Source: Pseudoalteromonas flavipulchra NCIMB 2033 = ATCC BAA-314 (GTDB lineage: Bacteria; Pseudomonadota; Gammaproteobacteria; Enterobacterales; Alteromonadaceae). Taken from it: a stretch of 64,000 nucleotides of DNA. Location: assembly GCA_000814665.1 (NCBI GenBank), contig JWIH01000011.1, positions 124,001 to 188,000 on the forward strand, written 5' to 3'. Of this stretch, positions 32,064-39,477 are shown piece by piece. Made by a program: the position numbers and the translations under genes. Below the pieces are notes generated by a model that saw nothing but the letters and a program-made list of their open reading frames with translations, was not told where the DNA came from and made no database searches. Every line of letters starts with the position of its first letter. The first letter of the stretch is position 1.

Positions 32064-34391
32064 TTACAATGCCTGAACGCTATTTTCGTCAAGCATTGCG
32101 TCAAATTCTTGAACAAACGCACTGACGAGTGGATCGTCACGCATCGCCGCTTTAGCTTGGACAAGCCTATGCTCATCTAATTGTTGCTGTACCAAAAACG
32201 GCGTGTTATTTACCGTGTCGATATAGTTAATCTCAAGCGTTATTGGCTGTTCGAATAAAGCGCTTAGGCTTTCTGTTAGTTTCTCTCTCAGCACTGCGGA
32301 GTCTAAGTGCTGTTGACTCGCGTCTACTTGCAATTGTACCTGCGCGCCTTGCTGCGTTATCACGCTGTGTAATGCATACTGGCGAATTCGACCACCTAAT
32401 TGCATCTTTTCAATCATGTTTGCCCAATCGTCGCTTTGGTGAGCAAACTTAATGTCACTGATTGGACTAACAAAGTTTTCCGGTGCAGGGATCTCCACTT
32501 GAATACTTTGTTCGTTATCATCTTGTTTTACCGGCGATAACTGCTCTAGCAATTCTGGCGCTAAATTTTCCGTAATAGGTTTATGGCGCTCTTGAAACGC
32601 TTCTTTCTTTTGCTTTTTTGGTGCCAAGCGAGGTGTTGCTGGCTGTGCGCGTTGCGGTTCAGGCTGATACTCAGGTGTGGTTACTGTCGTAGCTGGCGCT
32701 TGCTCTATTGGCATTGGCGCACTAGGCGCCTCAGACTTTTTTACCTCACCATTGGCTCCCACCAATCGACCCGCCCCAGAGATATTACGATTTTTTAAAA
32801 TTCGTGCTATTGCTGACTGGGCTTGATTTTGCTGCTCGGTAACACTTGCTGTAGCAGCAGGTTCTGAAGCGCTTTGATTTTGCACCTCAGGTCGAGACCA
32901 ATCCTCTTGGTTTTGTGATGCCATTTGCGCGTATGCAGCATCATCAACTGGAGCACTTTCATGATGATGTACAGGAACTTGTTCTTGGAACCCCTGCTCT
33001 ACCGCCTGTGACATAATGCTGTCGTATTGGTTGGCCATCTCCGCCTCAGATGGCACAGAGGCAACTGGTGCTTGGCTTTGCGCAGCAGGCTTTGGCGACA
33101 CAGGCTCATACTGTGTTGTTTGTTGCGCGGCTGGTGTCGTTACTTCTGGTGCATATGTAGGTGTTGCTGTCGGCTGTACCTGAGGTGATTCCGCTACTGT
33201 AGCGTTATCTTCCGTTGGCTTTTTTAACAGCGCTCGTAAATCCCCTACTTTGCTTTGCTTTTCAGAAGTCTCCTGGCTCACCGGAGCGCTAGGCACTACA
33301 CTATGACTTTCTTTTTCAAACGCCATTAAGCGCAGCATGACCATCTCAAACCCAAGTTTAGGCTCGGGTGCCCACTTTAGGTCTTTTTTGCCATTCAACA
33401 GCAGTTGATACAACAACTGGCCCTGTTGCGGTGCTAATTGCTCGGCAAATAGCTTGATGTCGTTGTTATCAAAATTTGATAATCGCGCAGCACTAGGCAC
33501 GAGTTGAGTGAGCTGAATAACATGCAATAACGCAATTAAATCGTCCAGCACACTAACAAAATTACCATTTTGTAGTGCTATTTTTTCAATCGCATTGAGT
33601 AAGGCTTCACCGTCGTGGCATAAAATTGCAGACAGCAAAATGACCGCATGCGCACTATCCATCAGTCCCAGCATAGATTGCACTGCAGGCACAGTTAAAT
33701 TGCCATTTGTTTGTGCAATAGCCTGATCAGTCAAACTGAGTGCGTCACGCATACTGCCATCAGCGGCCTTCGCTAACGTTTGTAGCGCTACTGGATCAAA
33801 GGCAACTTGCTCTAGCGGCAGGATTTTCTCTAACTGTTCAACTATTTGCCCTTGTGTCATTGCGTTCAGATTGAACTGTAAACAACGGGACAGAATAGTC
33901 ACAGGCAACTTTTGTGGATCGGTTGTGGCGAGCAAAAATTTTACATGCTCTGGCGGCTCTTCTAAGGTTTTCAGGAGCGCATTAAAACTGTGCTTCGACA
34001 GCATATGCACTTCATCGATGAGATAAACCTTGTAGCGACCACGAGTTGGTGCATATTGTACGTTGTCTAAGATTTCTCGCGTGTCTTCAACTTTTGTACG
34101 AGAAGCCGCATCAATTTCGATTAAATCGATAAACTTACCAGTTTCAATCTCAGTACAGGCACTACACTGACCACAAGGCGTTGAAGTAACGCCTTGTTCG
34201 CAGTTAAGGCTTTTAGCAAAGATCCTAGCAATGGTTGTTTTGCCCACACCACGTGTTCCTGTGAATAAATAGGCATGGTGTAAACGCTTTTCATTGAGTG
34301 CGTTGACCAGAGCTTGTTTAACATGCTCTTGCCCCATTAATTCATGGAAGTTTTGCGGACGCCATTTTCGCGCCAGAACCTGATAGCTCAT
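32064..34391 (-). CDS. dnaX: DNA polymerase III subunit gamma/tau
   Basis: DnaX, 775 residues, is the clamp-loader motor and replisome organiser. The N-terminal AAA+ domain has Walker A GTRGVGKT (near residue 45), the C4 zinc cysteines (CEQGVTSTPCGQCSAC), DEVH and the sensor SRC. Domain III ends near residue 365. A long Pro/Gln/Ala-rich linker follows, then the tau-specific C-terminus that binds DnaB and the polymerase. A slippery heptamer at codons 389-391 could produce a shorter gamma form. The gene starts 2 bp after apt and is followed by ybaB. Confidence 0.97.
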   Translation of the reverse strand: MSYQVLARKWRPQNFHELMGQEHVKQALVNALNEKRLHHAYLFTGTRGVGKTTIARIFAKSLNCEQGVTSTPCGQCSACTEIETGKFIDLIEIDAASRTKVEDTREILDNVQYAPTRGRYKVYLIDEVHMLSKHSFNALLKTLEEPPEHVKFLLATTDPQKLPVTILSRCLQFNLNAMTQGQIVEQLEKILPLEQVAFDPVALQTLAKAADGSMRDALSLTDQAIAQTNGNLTVPAVQSMLGLMDSAHAVILLSAILCHDGEALLNAIEKIALQNGNFVSVLDDLIALLHVIQLTQLVPSAARLSNFDNNDIKLFAEQLAPQQGQLLYQLLLNGKKDLKWAPEPKLGFEMVMLRLMAFEKESHSVVPSAPVSQETSEKQSKVGDLRALLKKPTEDNATVAESPQVQPTATPTYAPEVTTPAAQQTTQYEPVSPKPAAQSQAPVASVPSEAEMANQYDSIMSQAVEQGFQEQVPVHHHESAPVDDAAYAQMASQNQEDWSRPEVQNQSASEPAATASVTEQQNQAQSAIARILKNRNISGAGRLVGANGEVKKSEAPSAPMPIEQAPATTVTTPEYQPEPQRAQPATPRLAPKKQKKEAFQERHKPITENLAPELLEQLSPVKQDDNEQSIQVEIPAPENFVSPISDIKFAHQSDDWANMIEKMQLGGRIRQYALHSVITQQGAQVQLQVDASQQHLDSAVLREKLTESLSALFEQPITLEINYIDTVNNTPFLVQQQLDEHRLVQAKAAMRDDPLVSAFVQEFDAMLDENSVQAL
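33205..33225 (-). other. Probable programmed -1 frameshift site in dnaX
   Basis: In frame, TTA AAA AAG carries the slippery heptamer A-AAA-AAG, the same as in E. coli dnaX (heptamer at 33219-33225). After a -1 slip the frame reads GCC AAC GGA AGA TAA, stopping after four codons and giving a gamma protein of about 395 residues. A purine-rich AGGGGA lies 15 bases upstream and a short CGCTA/TAGCG stem follows the stop. Confidence 0.7.
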
Positions 34392-34393
34392 GC

Positions 34394-34939
34394 TTATTCG
34401 CCTTCGAACTCTACAAGTGAAAGGATTTTGATCCCAAGATCATTGATTTTCTTTTCACCACCAAGCTCAGGCAATGAAATAACAAACGCAGCATCAGTAG
34501 CTTCACCGCCTAAGCGCTTAACCAGTTTTGCTGTTGCTTCAATAGTACCACCTGTTGCAAGTAAATCATCAACAAGTAGCACTTTATCACCTGCTTCAAT
34601 CGCATCTGAGTGTAATTCAAGCGTATCTTCACCATATTCAAGCTGGTAAGACTGGCTGATCACCTCACGCGGTAATTTACCCGGCTTTCTTACTGGAATA
34701 AAAGGAATACCTAACTCATACGCCAATGGTGCACCGAAGATAAAACCACGCGATTCAGTACCGATGATTTTAGTGAAGCCGCCATCTTTATAAGCTGCAA
34801 CGAACGCATCAATTGTTGCCTTAAACGCAGCAGGATTTGCTAGAAGTGAAGTCACGTCACGGAACATGATCCCAGGTTTTGGGTAATTAGGAACCGTCGC
34901 GATACTATTTTTGATCAATGACATATTCTCTGTCGTCAT
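34394..34939 (-). CDS. apt: Adenine phosphoribosyltransferase
   Basis: This 181-residue type I phosphoribosyltransferase salvages adenine to AMP using PRPP in the cytoplasm. The PRPP-binding motif [13 protein letters not shown] is clear, with the N-terminal [11 protein letters not shown] and the base-binding [12 protein letters not shown] segments. It leads the apt-dnaX-ybaB operon, as in E. coli. Confidence 0.96.
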   Translation of the reverse strand: MTTENMSLIKNSIATVPNYPKPGIMFRDVTSLLANPAAFKATIDAFVAAYKDGGFTKIIGTESRGFIFGAPLAYELGIPFIPVRKPGKLPREVISQSYQLEYGEDTLELHSDAIEAGDKVLLVDDLLATGGTIEATAKLVKRLGGEATDAAFVISLPELGGEKKINDLGIKILSLVEFEGE

Positions 34940-35062
34940 AATTGCTTTGCTTTAAGTTTATTACAAAAGAGTGAGATTATAACAATTTTCTATCCGGTTG
35001 AAACCGACTGAGTGACTTTGTGTGTCAGGATGGAGGAAAAGCGAACAATTTAGCGAGTATTT

Positions 35063-35226
35063 TATACCAATTAGCTTAATTAAGTGATCTATTTTGAGGC
35101 GAGAAAATCTTGTCGATAACAAGGCGAAAGTTTTGCGATTTAGTTGTTCTAAATGAGAAATTTTTAACGCAGTTAGCGTCAGATTTGCTCCTTCAAATTG
35201 AGCGAGTATTAAGACTAATTGGTATA
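35063..35226. repeat. Interspersed palindromic element A (MITE-like)
   Basis: This 164-bp element is bounded by perfect 12-bp inverted repeats (TATACCAATTAG and CTAATTGGTATA). It contains a CTTGT/ACAAG hairpin (35109-35123), an ATTTAG-ttgtt-CTAAAT hairpin (35138-35154) and the block AACGCAGTTAGCG (35166-35178) shared with element B. The 92-codon frame across it (34961-35239) is an artefact. Confidence 0.75.
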
Positions 35227-35242
35227 TATCTGTATTCAATCG

Positions 35243-35265
35243 AAAAAGGCTGCGAAAAGCAGCCT
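35243..35265 (-). terminator. Terminator of the 39-residue membrane peptide gene
   Basis: On the minus strand AGGCTGC-ttttc-GCAGCCT is followed by a T-run, 25 bp past the stop of the small ORF at 35290. Confidence 0.88.
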
Positions 35266-35289
35266 CTAGGTAAATACGCTCAGCTTGAC

Positions 35290-35409
35290 TTAAGCAAGCG
35301 CTGTTGCCCAGCCTAGAATCGCGTTTAAACAGCCAATTCCAGCGAATACAGCAACAAATGCAAGAAAATACTTTGCATTGAACGGATCTTTAAAGTCACC
35401 TTTAGACAT
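35290..35409 (-). CDS. 39-residue single-helix membrane peptide
   Basis: The short ORF begins MSKGDFKDPFNAKYF and continues as one hydrophobic helix (LAFVAVFAGIGCLNAILGW). It has a good ribosome site (AAAGGTAG, 7-8 bases before ATG) and a strong terminator just after it, which is why I call it a gene. I do not recognise a family. It lies 124 bp downstream of hvfC on the same strand, so it could be the last gene of that operon or a separate unit. Confidence 0.65.
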   Translation of the reverse strand: MSKGDFKDPFNAKYFLAFVAVFAGIGCLNAILGWATALA

Positions 35410-35533
35410 AGATACTACCTTTAATTTTACAACTCGCGCCAACTGCATAGTTGCAGAAAGCATTGACTAGCGCCCTAGTCCGAGTTTAAGCACGACAAAA
35501 ACAGGCCGTATAATAGTCGATGTTGCCAATAGC

Positions 35534-36283
35534 TTAAAGGTTTTTTGTTTTGATAATGCCAAGATCCGCGAATTCAGCTAGTGTATGCTGAGCTCCTTGA
35601 TGTAGTTGCTCAACAGTAAACTGAGGCACTTGCTGCGCGATAACATTTACAATGTCAGTGAGTTGCATACCATCATTGGCTTCAATCACCGACAACATTA
35701 AGGCCGTCATTGGATTTAGTGCGACAAACTGAACGTCGTCGTCTTCGTCTCTATACAGTGCAAAACTAAACGTTTGCCCTGCTGTTTTAGTTGGCCGAAA
35801 GGTTTCACTGATCTGATGAACTGGATATTGATAATGTGAAACTCTGGCTGTACTTGCCAAGCTAATTTCAACATCTGCAAGCGCTTGTACCTCAATTGAA
35901 AGCTCATGCTCTGCCTCAACGGTCGTTGCCACATCTAGCTCTAGCCATTCATAATGAGCAAGCTCTAACAAGAACTCAGGATCAACTTCAGTGGGCTCGT
36001 ATTCTGTTTGTAAAAACTGCAAGAACTCTTTGCTAATCTCTAAAAAGTATGGCGAATGACAATCGTGCTTAGCAAAAAATAGCCTAATTAACGTCAACCA
36101 ATCTTCATTGGTATACAAGCTTTTAAGTACAGGAAACGCACTGCTCACGAAGCCTTCGACATTATTAAAAAACAGCTCTTGATAGATTCTTAAGCGCCGA
36201 GCTTCTATGCCTTCGGGTGCTGGGTGGTTGTCTGGATCTCTGATATGCGCCATAAACTGCTGCTGAGTTTCTACAAAAGACAT
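35534..36283 (-). CDS. hvfC: HvfC-type RiPP maturation partner (DUF2063)
   Basis: This 249-residue protein has the DUF2063 N-terminal domain (about 1-95: RRLRIYQELFFNNVEGFVSSAFPVLKSL, then LFFAKHDCHSPYFLEISKEFLQFL) and a C-terminal winged-helix-like region (from about 185). In H. influenzae HvfABC and in bufferin clusters, such a protein is the partner that recruits the precursor for the DUF692/MNIO enzyme. It follows hvfB with a 2-bp gap, so the two are made together. Confidence 0.88.
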   Translation of the reverse strand: MSFVETQQQFMAHIRDPDNHPAPEGIEARRLRIYQELFFNNVEGFVSSAFPVLKSLYTNEDWLTLIRLFFAKHDCHSPYFLEISKEFLQFLQTEYEPTEVDPEFLLELAHYEWLELDVATTVEAEHELSIEVQALADVEISLASTARVSHYQYPVHQISETFRPTKTAGQTFSFALYRDEDDDVQFVALNPMTALMLSVIEANDGMQLTDIVNVIAQQVPQFTVEQLHQGAQHTLAEFADLGIIKTKNL

Positions 36284-36285
36284 AG

Positions 36286-37122
36286 CTATACCTGCTCCAA
36301 GCGCTTGGCGTATTTGGCCTGTATTGCTGAAATTTGCCCCGCTTCTGCCAGTAATTCTGCCATGGGAGGAATATTAAAATCACGCTCTAGTAACGTCGGA
36401 AATACCCCATGTAGCTCATAGGCTTTCTCTAACAAGTCCCATACTGGTGAAGATACCTCAGCGCCGTGCGTATCAACGAGTAAGTCTTCGGCTTCCACAT
36501 AATGGCCTGCGATATGACCGTATGCAATACGCTCGGATGGCATAGCCGCTAAGAATTGTTCAGCATCGTAGCCATGGTTAATAGCGTTGACATAGATGTT
36601 GTTAACATCGAGTAGCAAATCGCAATCGGCTTCGGCTAATACCCCAAGGGTAAATTCCAACTCCGACATTTCTTGTCCAGGAGCGGCATAGTAAGAGACA
36701 TTTTCTACTGCAATCCGGCGTTCTAGGTGCTCTTGGACGGCTCGGATCCGCTTAGCGGTATGATAGATTGCTTCTTCAGTAAAAGGGATTGGCATCAGAT
36801 CGTACATATGACCCTCTCCCGAACAATAACTCAGATGCTCACTATACGTAGCGATATTATGCTGGTTAAAAAATGTTTTGAGTTGGGATAAAAATTCGCG
36901 ATCAAGCGGTGCAGGTGAACCTAGCGATAACGATAAACCATGACAGATAAAGGTATGTTGTTGCGTCAATGCTTGAAATTGCTTTGCAAGCTTACCGCCA
37001 AATTTTAGCCAGTTTTCTGGTGCAACCTCATAAAAGTCTACTTGCTTTGGCGGCGCATTGAGCACGTCATCGACCATTTCACGGCGTAAACCAAGTCCTA
37101 AGTTGCCTAACTGCACTGCCAT
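36286..37122 (-). CDS. hvfB: HvfB-type MNIO (DUF692) RiPP maturase
   Basis: This 278-residue DUF692 protein is a TIM-barrel multinuclear non-haem iron-dependent oxidative enzyme. Likely iron ligands and active-site residues are visible: Glu36 (VAPENW), His61 (CHGLSL), Glu95/His96 (YSEHLS), Glu140/Asn141 (AVENVS), Asp172/Asn174 (LLDVNN), His203/His207 (GHIAGH), Asp217/His219 (VDTHG) and Glu246/Arg247 (LLERD). In HvfB and bufferin systems this enzyme converts cysteines in EGKCG-type motifs into oxazolone/thioamide or thiooxazole groups that bind copper. Upstream lies a precursor full of EGKCG motifs, which fixes the assignment. Confidence 0.93.
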   Translation of the reverse strand: MAVQLGNLGLGLRREMVDDVLNAPPKQVDFYEVAPENWLKFGGKLAKQFQALTQQHTFICHGLSLSLGSPAPLDREFLSQLKTFFNQHNIATYSEHLSYCSGEGHMYDLMPIPFTEEAIYHTAKRIRAVQEHLERRIAVENVSYYAAPGQEMSELEFTLGVLAEADCDLLLDVNNIYVNAINHGYDAEQFLAAMPSERIAYGHIAGHYVEAEDLLVDTHGAEVSSPVWDLLEKAYELHGVFPTLLERDFNIPPMAELLAEAGQISAIQAKYAKRLEQV

Positions 37123-37210
37123 ATTTCTCTCACTTTAGACATTATTTTGAACTAATCAGAAGCTGGCATCACAGAGGCTTTACTGTATGCATGGCTTCAC
37201 TTTGGGATTA

Positions 37211-37255
37211 CCCAATAGCGCCGCTTACCTTAACATAACTAGCTGCGCTATTGGG
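37211..37255 (-). terminator. Intercistronic hairpin between hvfA and hvfB
   Basis: CCCAATAGCGC (37211-37221) pairs perfectly with GCGCTATTGGG (37245-37255); after one mismatch three more pairs follow (37223-37225 with 37241-37243). No T-run follows on the minus strand. It is probably a partial terminator or an mRNA 3'-end stabiliser that lets the precursor be made in excess over the enzymes. Confidence 0.65.
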
Positions 37256-37277
37256 TCGAACAAAATGGTATTCCTAT

Positions 37278-37817
37278 TTAGTGGTTACCACCGCATTTGC
37301 CTTCGCCGCATTTACCTTCTTTTTTGCCTTTGGCATCGCCACCACATTTACCTTCGCCGCACTTACCTTCTTTTTTGCCTTTGGCGTCACCACCACATTT
37401 GCCTTCGCCGCACTTACCTTCTTTTTTGCCTTTGGCGTCACCACCACATTTACCTTCGCCGCATTTGCCTTCTTTTTTGCCTTTGGCGTCGCCACCACAT
37501 TTACCTTCGCCGCACTTACCTTCTTTTTTGCCTTTGGCGTCGCCACCACATTTACCTTCGCCGCACTTACCTTCTTTTTTGCCTTTGGCGTCGCCACCAC
37601 ATTTACCTTCGCCGCATTTTCCTTCTTTTTTGCCTTTGGCGTCGCCACCACATTTACCTTCGCCACATTTTCCTTCACCAGCGTCTAGTTGATAACCAGC
37701 GGTCATTGTTTCAAAACTAAATGGATTAGCACTTGCGTCTGTTGCGGTTAACCCCGCGGTACCCGCAACAACAGCGCTTAAAGTAAGGGCAATAGAGTTC
37801 TTTTTAACGGTATTCAT
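37278..37817 (-). CDS. hvfA: HvfA-type RiPP precursor with eight tandem EGKCG-EGKCG units
   Basis: The 179-residue precursor has a Sec-type signal peptide (residues 1-30, cleavage after DASA), a short spacer (NPFSFETMTAGYQLDAG) and then the 17-residue unit EGKCGEGKCGGDAKGKK repeated seven times without a single change, plus a final unit ending GGNH. This gives 16 EGKCG motifs and 16 cysteines. HvfA and related bufferins carry EGKCG cysteines that the MNIO enzyme turns into copper-binding heterocycles. ATG 37817 is preceded by GAGAGAG; the 15 codons before it in the same frame precede the signal peptide and are not used. HvfA homologues as I know them have fewer and less regular motifs, so this expansion is unusual. 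Confidence 0.92.
   Translation of the reverse strand: MNTVKKNSIALTLSAVVAGTAGLTATDASANPFSFETMTAGYQLDAGEGKCGEGKCGGDAKGKKEGKCGEGKCGGDAKGKKEGKCGEGKCGGDAKGKKEGKCGEGKCGGDAKGKKEGKCGEGKCGGDAKGKKEGKCGEGKCGGDAKGKKEGKCGEGKCGGDAKGKKEGKCGEGKCGGNH
37281..37676 (-). repeat. 51-bp tandem repeat (7.8 copies) encoding the hvfA core
   Basis: Seven full 51-bp units and one 39-bp unit fill 396 bp with no spacers. Units differ only at third codon positions in the parts I compared (GAT/GAC, GGT/GGC, AAA/AAG), while the protein units are identical. Because the period is a multiple of three, several other frames stay open too; these are artefacts. Confidence 0.95.
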
Positions 37818-37859
37818 AATGTTTGCTCTCTCAGAAATAGTAGATTCAATTAGTAGACC

Positions 37860-37916
37860 CAAACGTCTAAATATTTATTTCGCTAAACGTTTAAAAATTT
37901 TAGTTGCATTCGCTAA
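37860..37916. promoter_or_regulatory. hvfA upstream region with direct repeats
   Basis: TTCGCTAA occurs twice on the plus strand (37879 and 37909, 30 bp apart), and AAACGT twice (37861 and 37885). These lie 44-100 bp upstream of the hvfA start, where a promoter or operator is expected. The regulator is not identifiable; in other MNIO-RiPP operons ECF sigma factors or copper regulators act. Confidence 0.3.
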
Positions 37917-38078
37917 GTTGTGGTTTACATCCAGTTATAGTTCATCTGTTGTCTTTTTGCTATTTGTGGATAACTAGGGGCTGTTGATGACTTGCAGCAA
38001 ACAATTAGCTAAAATGTCGCGCTTTTCGATGAGCCATTAGTGACTCATTTTATTTTTGTTGTATCTGAAGGTTAACAC

Positions 38079-39065
38079 ATGAAGCTTGTTCTGGCGCCGA
38101 TGGAAGGTGTAGTTGATTTTAAAATGCGCGAATTGCTCACAGATCTCGGCGGCTTTGATCTTTGTGTGACTGAGTTTATTCGCGTTGTTGATCTCACCTT
38201 TCCACGCAGAGTATTCACTAGATACTGCCCTGAACTATTAAATGGTGGCTATACCAGAGCCGGAACACCGGTACGAGTACAGCTTCTAGGTCAGGTTCCC
38301 CATGCGCTTGCAGCGAATGCACGAAAGGCCATAAAGCTTGGCTCTCATGGTGTCGATTTGAACTTTGGTTGTCCTGCGAAAACCGTGAATAAAAGCCGCG
38401 GCGGCGCGGTTTTACTGAAAGAGCCTGAGCAAATCTATCAAATCATCAAAGCGGTTAGAGATGCGGTACCAGAAGAACATCAAGTAAGCGCCAAAATACG
38501 CCTTGGCTTTGACGATGATGCCAATAGCACTGAAATTGTCGATGCGGTCCAGCAAGGTGGTGCGTCGAGTTTAGCGATACATGCGCGTACCAAACGAGAT
38601 GGTTACAAACCGCCAGCGTACTGGGAAAAGATCCCCCCTTTATTATCAAGGTTAACCATTCCTGTCGTTGCTAACGGTGAGATTTGGCAAGTTGAAGATG
38701 CACTACTCTGCCAAACACGCAGCCAATGCCAGGATTTGATGCTTGGTCGCGGTGCCCTAGCCACCCCCGATTTGGCAGCAAAAATCAAAGCGCATGTTAA
38801 CGGAACTCATTACACTCCTCTCACATGGGAAAACGTGGTCTACCATATCCTCCACTCTTCCATGCATCAGGATGAGAATATGAGTGAAAAGTACTTTTCA
38901 GCTAGAACAAAACAGTGGTTAAGTTATTTGAAACGTCAGTATAGCGGCGCACATGTTCTTTTTGATGAAATCAAAACGCTCAAAAGCAAAGATGACGTCA
39001 TGAAGGTGTTGCAGAAATACGCAATGTCTCCAGACCTTGATTCAAATCATAACAGTGAAGTTTGA
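38079..39065 (+). CDS. dusC: tRNA-dihydrouridine(16) synthase DusC
   Basis: This 328-residue flavoenzyme reduces uridine in tRNA. FMN-binding (LAPMEGVVDF; VQLLGQVP) and the catalytic cysteine segment (DLNFGCPAKTVNKSRGGA) are present, followed by IHARTKRDGYKPPAYW and NGEIW. The N-terminus MKLVLAPMEGVVD and this HARTK pattern match DusC (U16) rather than DusA or DusB. It is divergent from hvfA and followed 37 bp later by a DksA-like gene. Confidence 0.93.
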   Translation: MKLVLAPMEGVVDFKMRELLTDLGGFDLCVTEFIRVVDLTFPRRVFTRYCPELLNGGYTRAGTPVRVQLLGQVPHALAANARKAIKLGSHGVDLNFGCPAKTVNKSRGGAVLLKEPEQIYQIIKAVRDAVPEEHQVSAKIRLGFDDDANSTEIVDAVQQGGASSLAIHARTKRDGYKPPAYWEKIPPLLSRLTIPVVANGEIWQVEDALLCQTRSQCQDLMLGRGALATPDLAAKIKAHVNGTHYTPLTWENVVYHILHSSMHQDENMSEKYFSARTKQWLSYLKRQYSGAHVLFDEIKTLKSKDDVMKVLQKYAMSPDLDSNHNSEV

Positions 39066-39102
39066 CTGAAATGATAATGGGGCGTCGGATAGGAGAGCGC
39101 CC

Positions 39103-39477
39103 ATGAATGAAAACACACATAACTACGAGCAAAGCTTACAAGCTGAACTCGCTACACTTAGAAGCGACTTTTTAGGAGAGCTAAAAGCTTCACCTAATGA
39201 GTTTACTCATAACCTTGCCAATACCTTAGAGCTCAACCCACCCAATAAATGGCTTGATATTGTAATGGAAAAAATAAATCCCGAGCAGTTTCCGCTCTAT
39301 GATAGGTTGATGAAAGTCGAAGCGGCATTATGCCAAATGGAGATCGGTCAGTTTGGTTATTGCTGTGATTGCGAGCAGACAATAGAGCTTGAGTTGCTAG
39401 AACAAGATCCAGCAACTCAACGCTGTCGCAGTTGTAAGACTAAGGCTTTAAAAAATGGGGATATGCAGCAAAAATAG
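39103..39477 (+). CDS. TraR/DksA-like C4 zinc-finger protein
   Basis: This 124-residue protein has a helical N-terminus and a C-terminal C4 zinc finger (CCDC near residue 88, CRSC near residue 111). The finger pattern is that of the DksA/TraR family, which binds RNA polymerase. The DksA tip acidic pair is not evident, so regulatory activity is uncertain. The last 38 bases overlap the 3' end of the opposite lipoprotein gene. Confidence 0.8.
   Translation: MNENTHNYEQSLQAELATLRSDFLGELKASPNEFTHNLANTLELNPPNKWLDIVMEKINPEQFPLYDRLMKVEAALCQMEIGQFGYCCDCEQTIELELLEQDPATQRCRSCKTKALKNGDMQQK

Noticed and set aside
34961..35239. A 92-codon frame on the minus strand
   Set aside because: It covers element A with its inverted repeats and has no ribosome site or family resemblance.
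37281..37676. CRISPR-like repeat array
   Set aside because: The 51-bp units are directly adjacent with no unique spacers, and they encode a perfect protein repeat.
37187..37720. Several long frames (131-177 codons) opposite and beside the hvfA repeats
   Set aside because: They exist only because the 51-bp repeat is a multiple of three and lacks stops in several frames. They have no ribosome site and read as monotonous, low-complexity text.
37818..37920. ECF sigma-factor promoter for hvfA (GCAAC ... CGTTTA)
   Set aside because: The two blocks are about 13 bases apart, too close for the usual 16-17 base spacer, so I do not call it.
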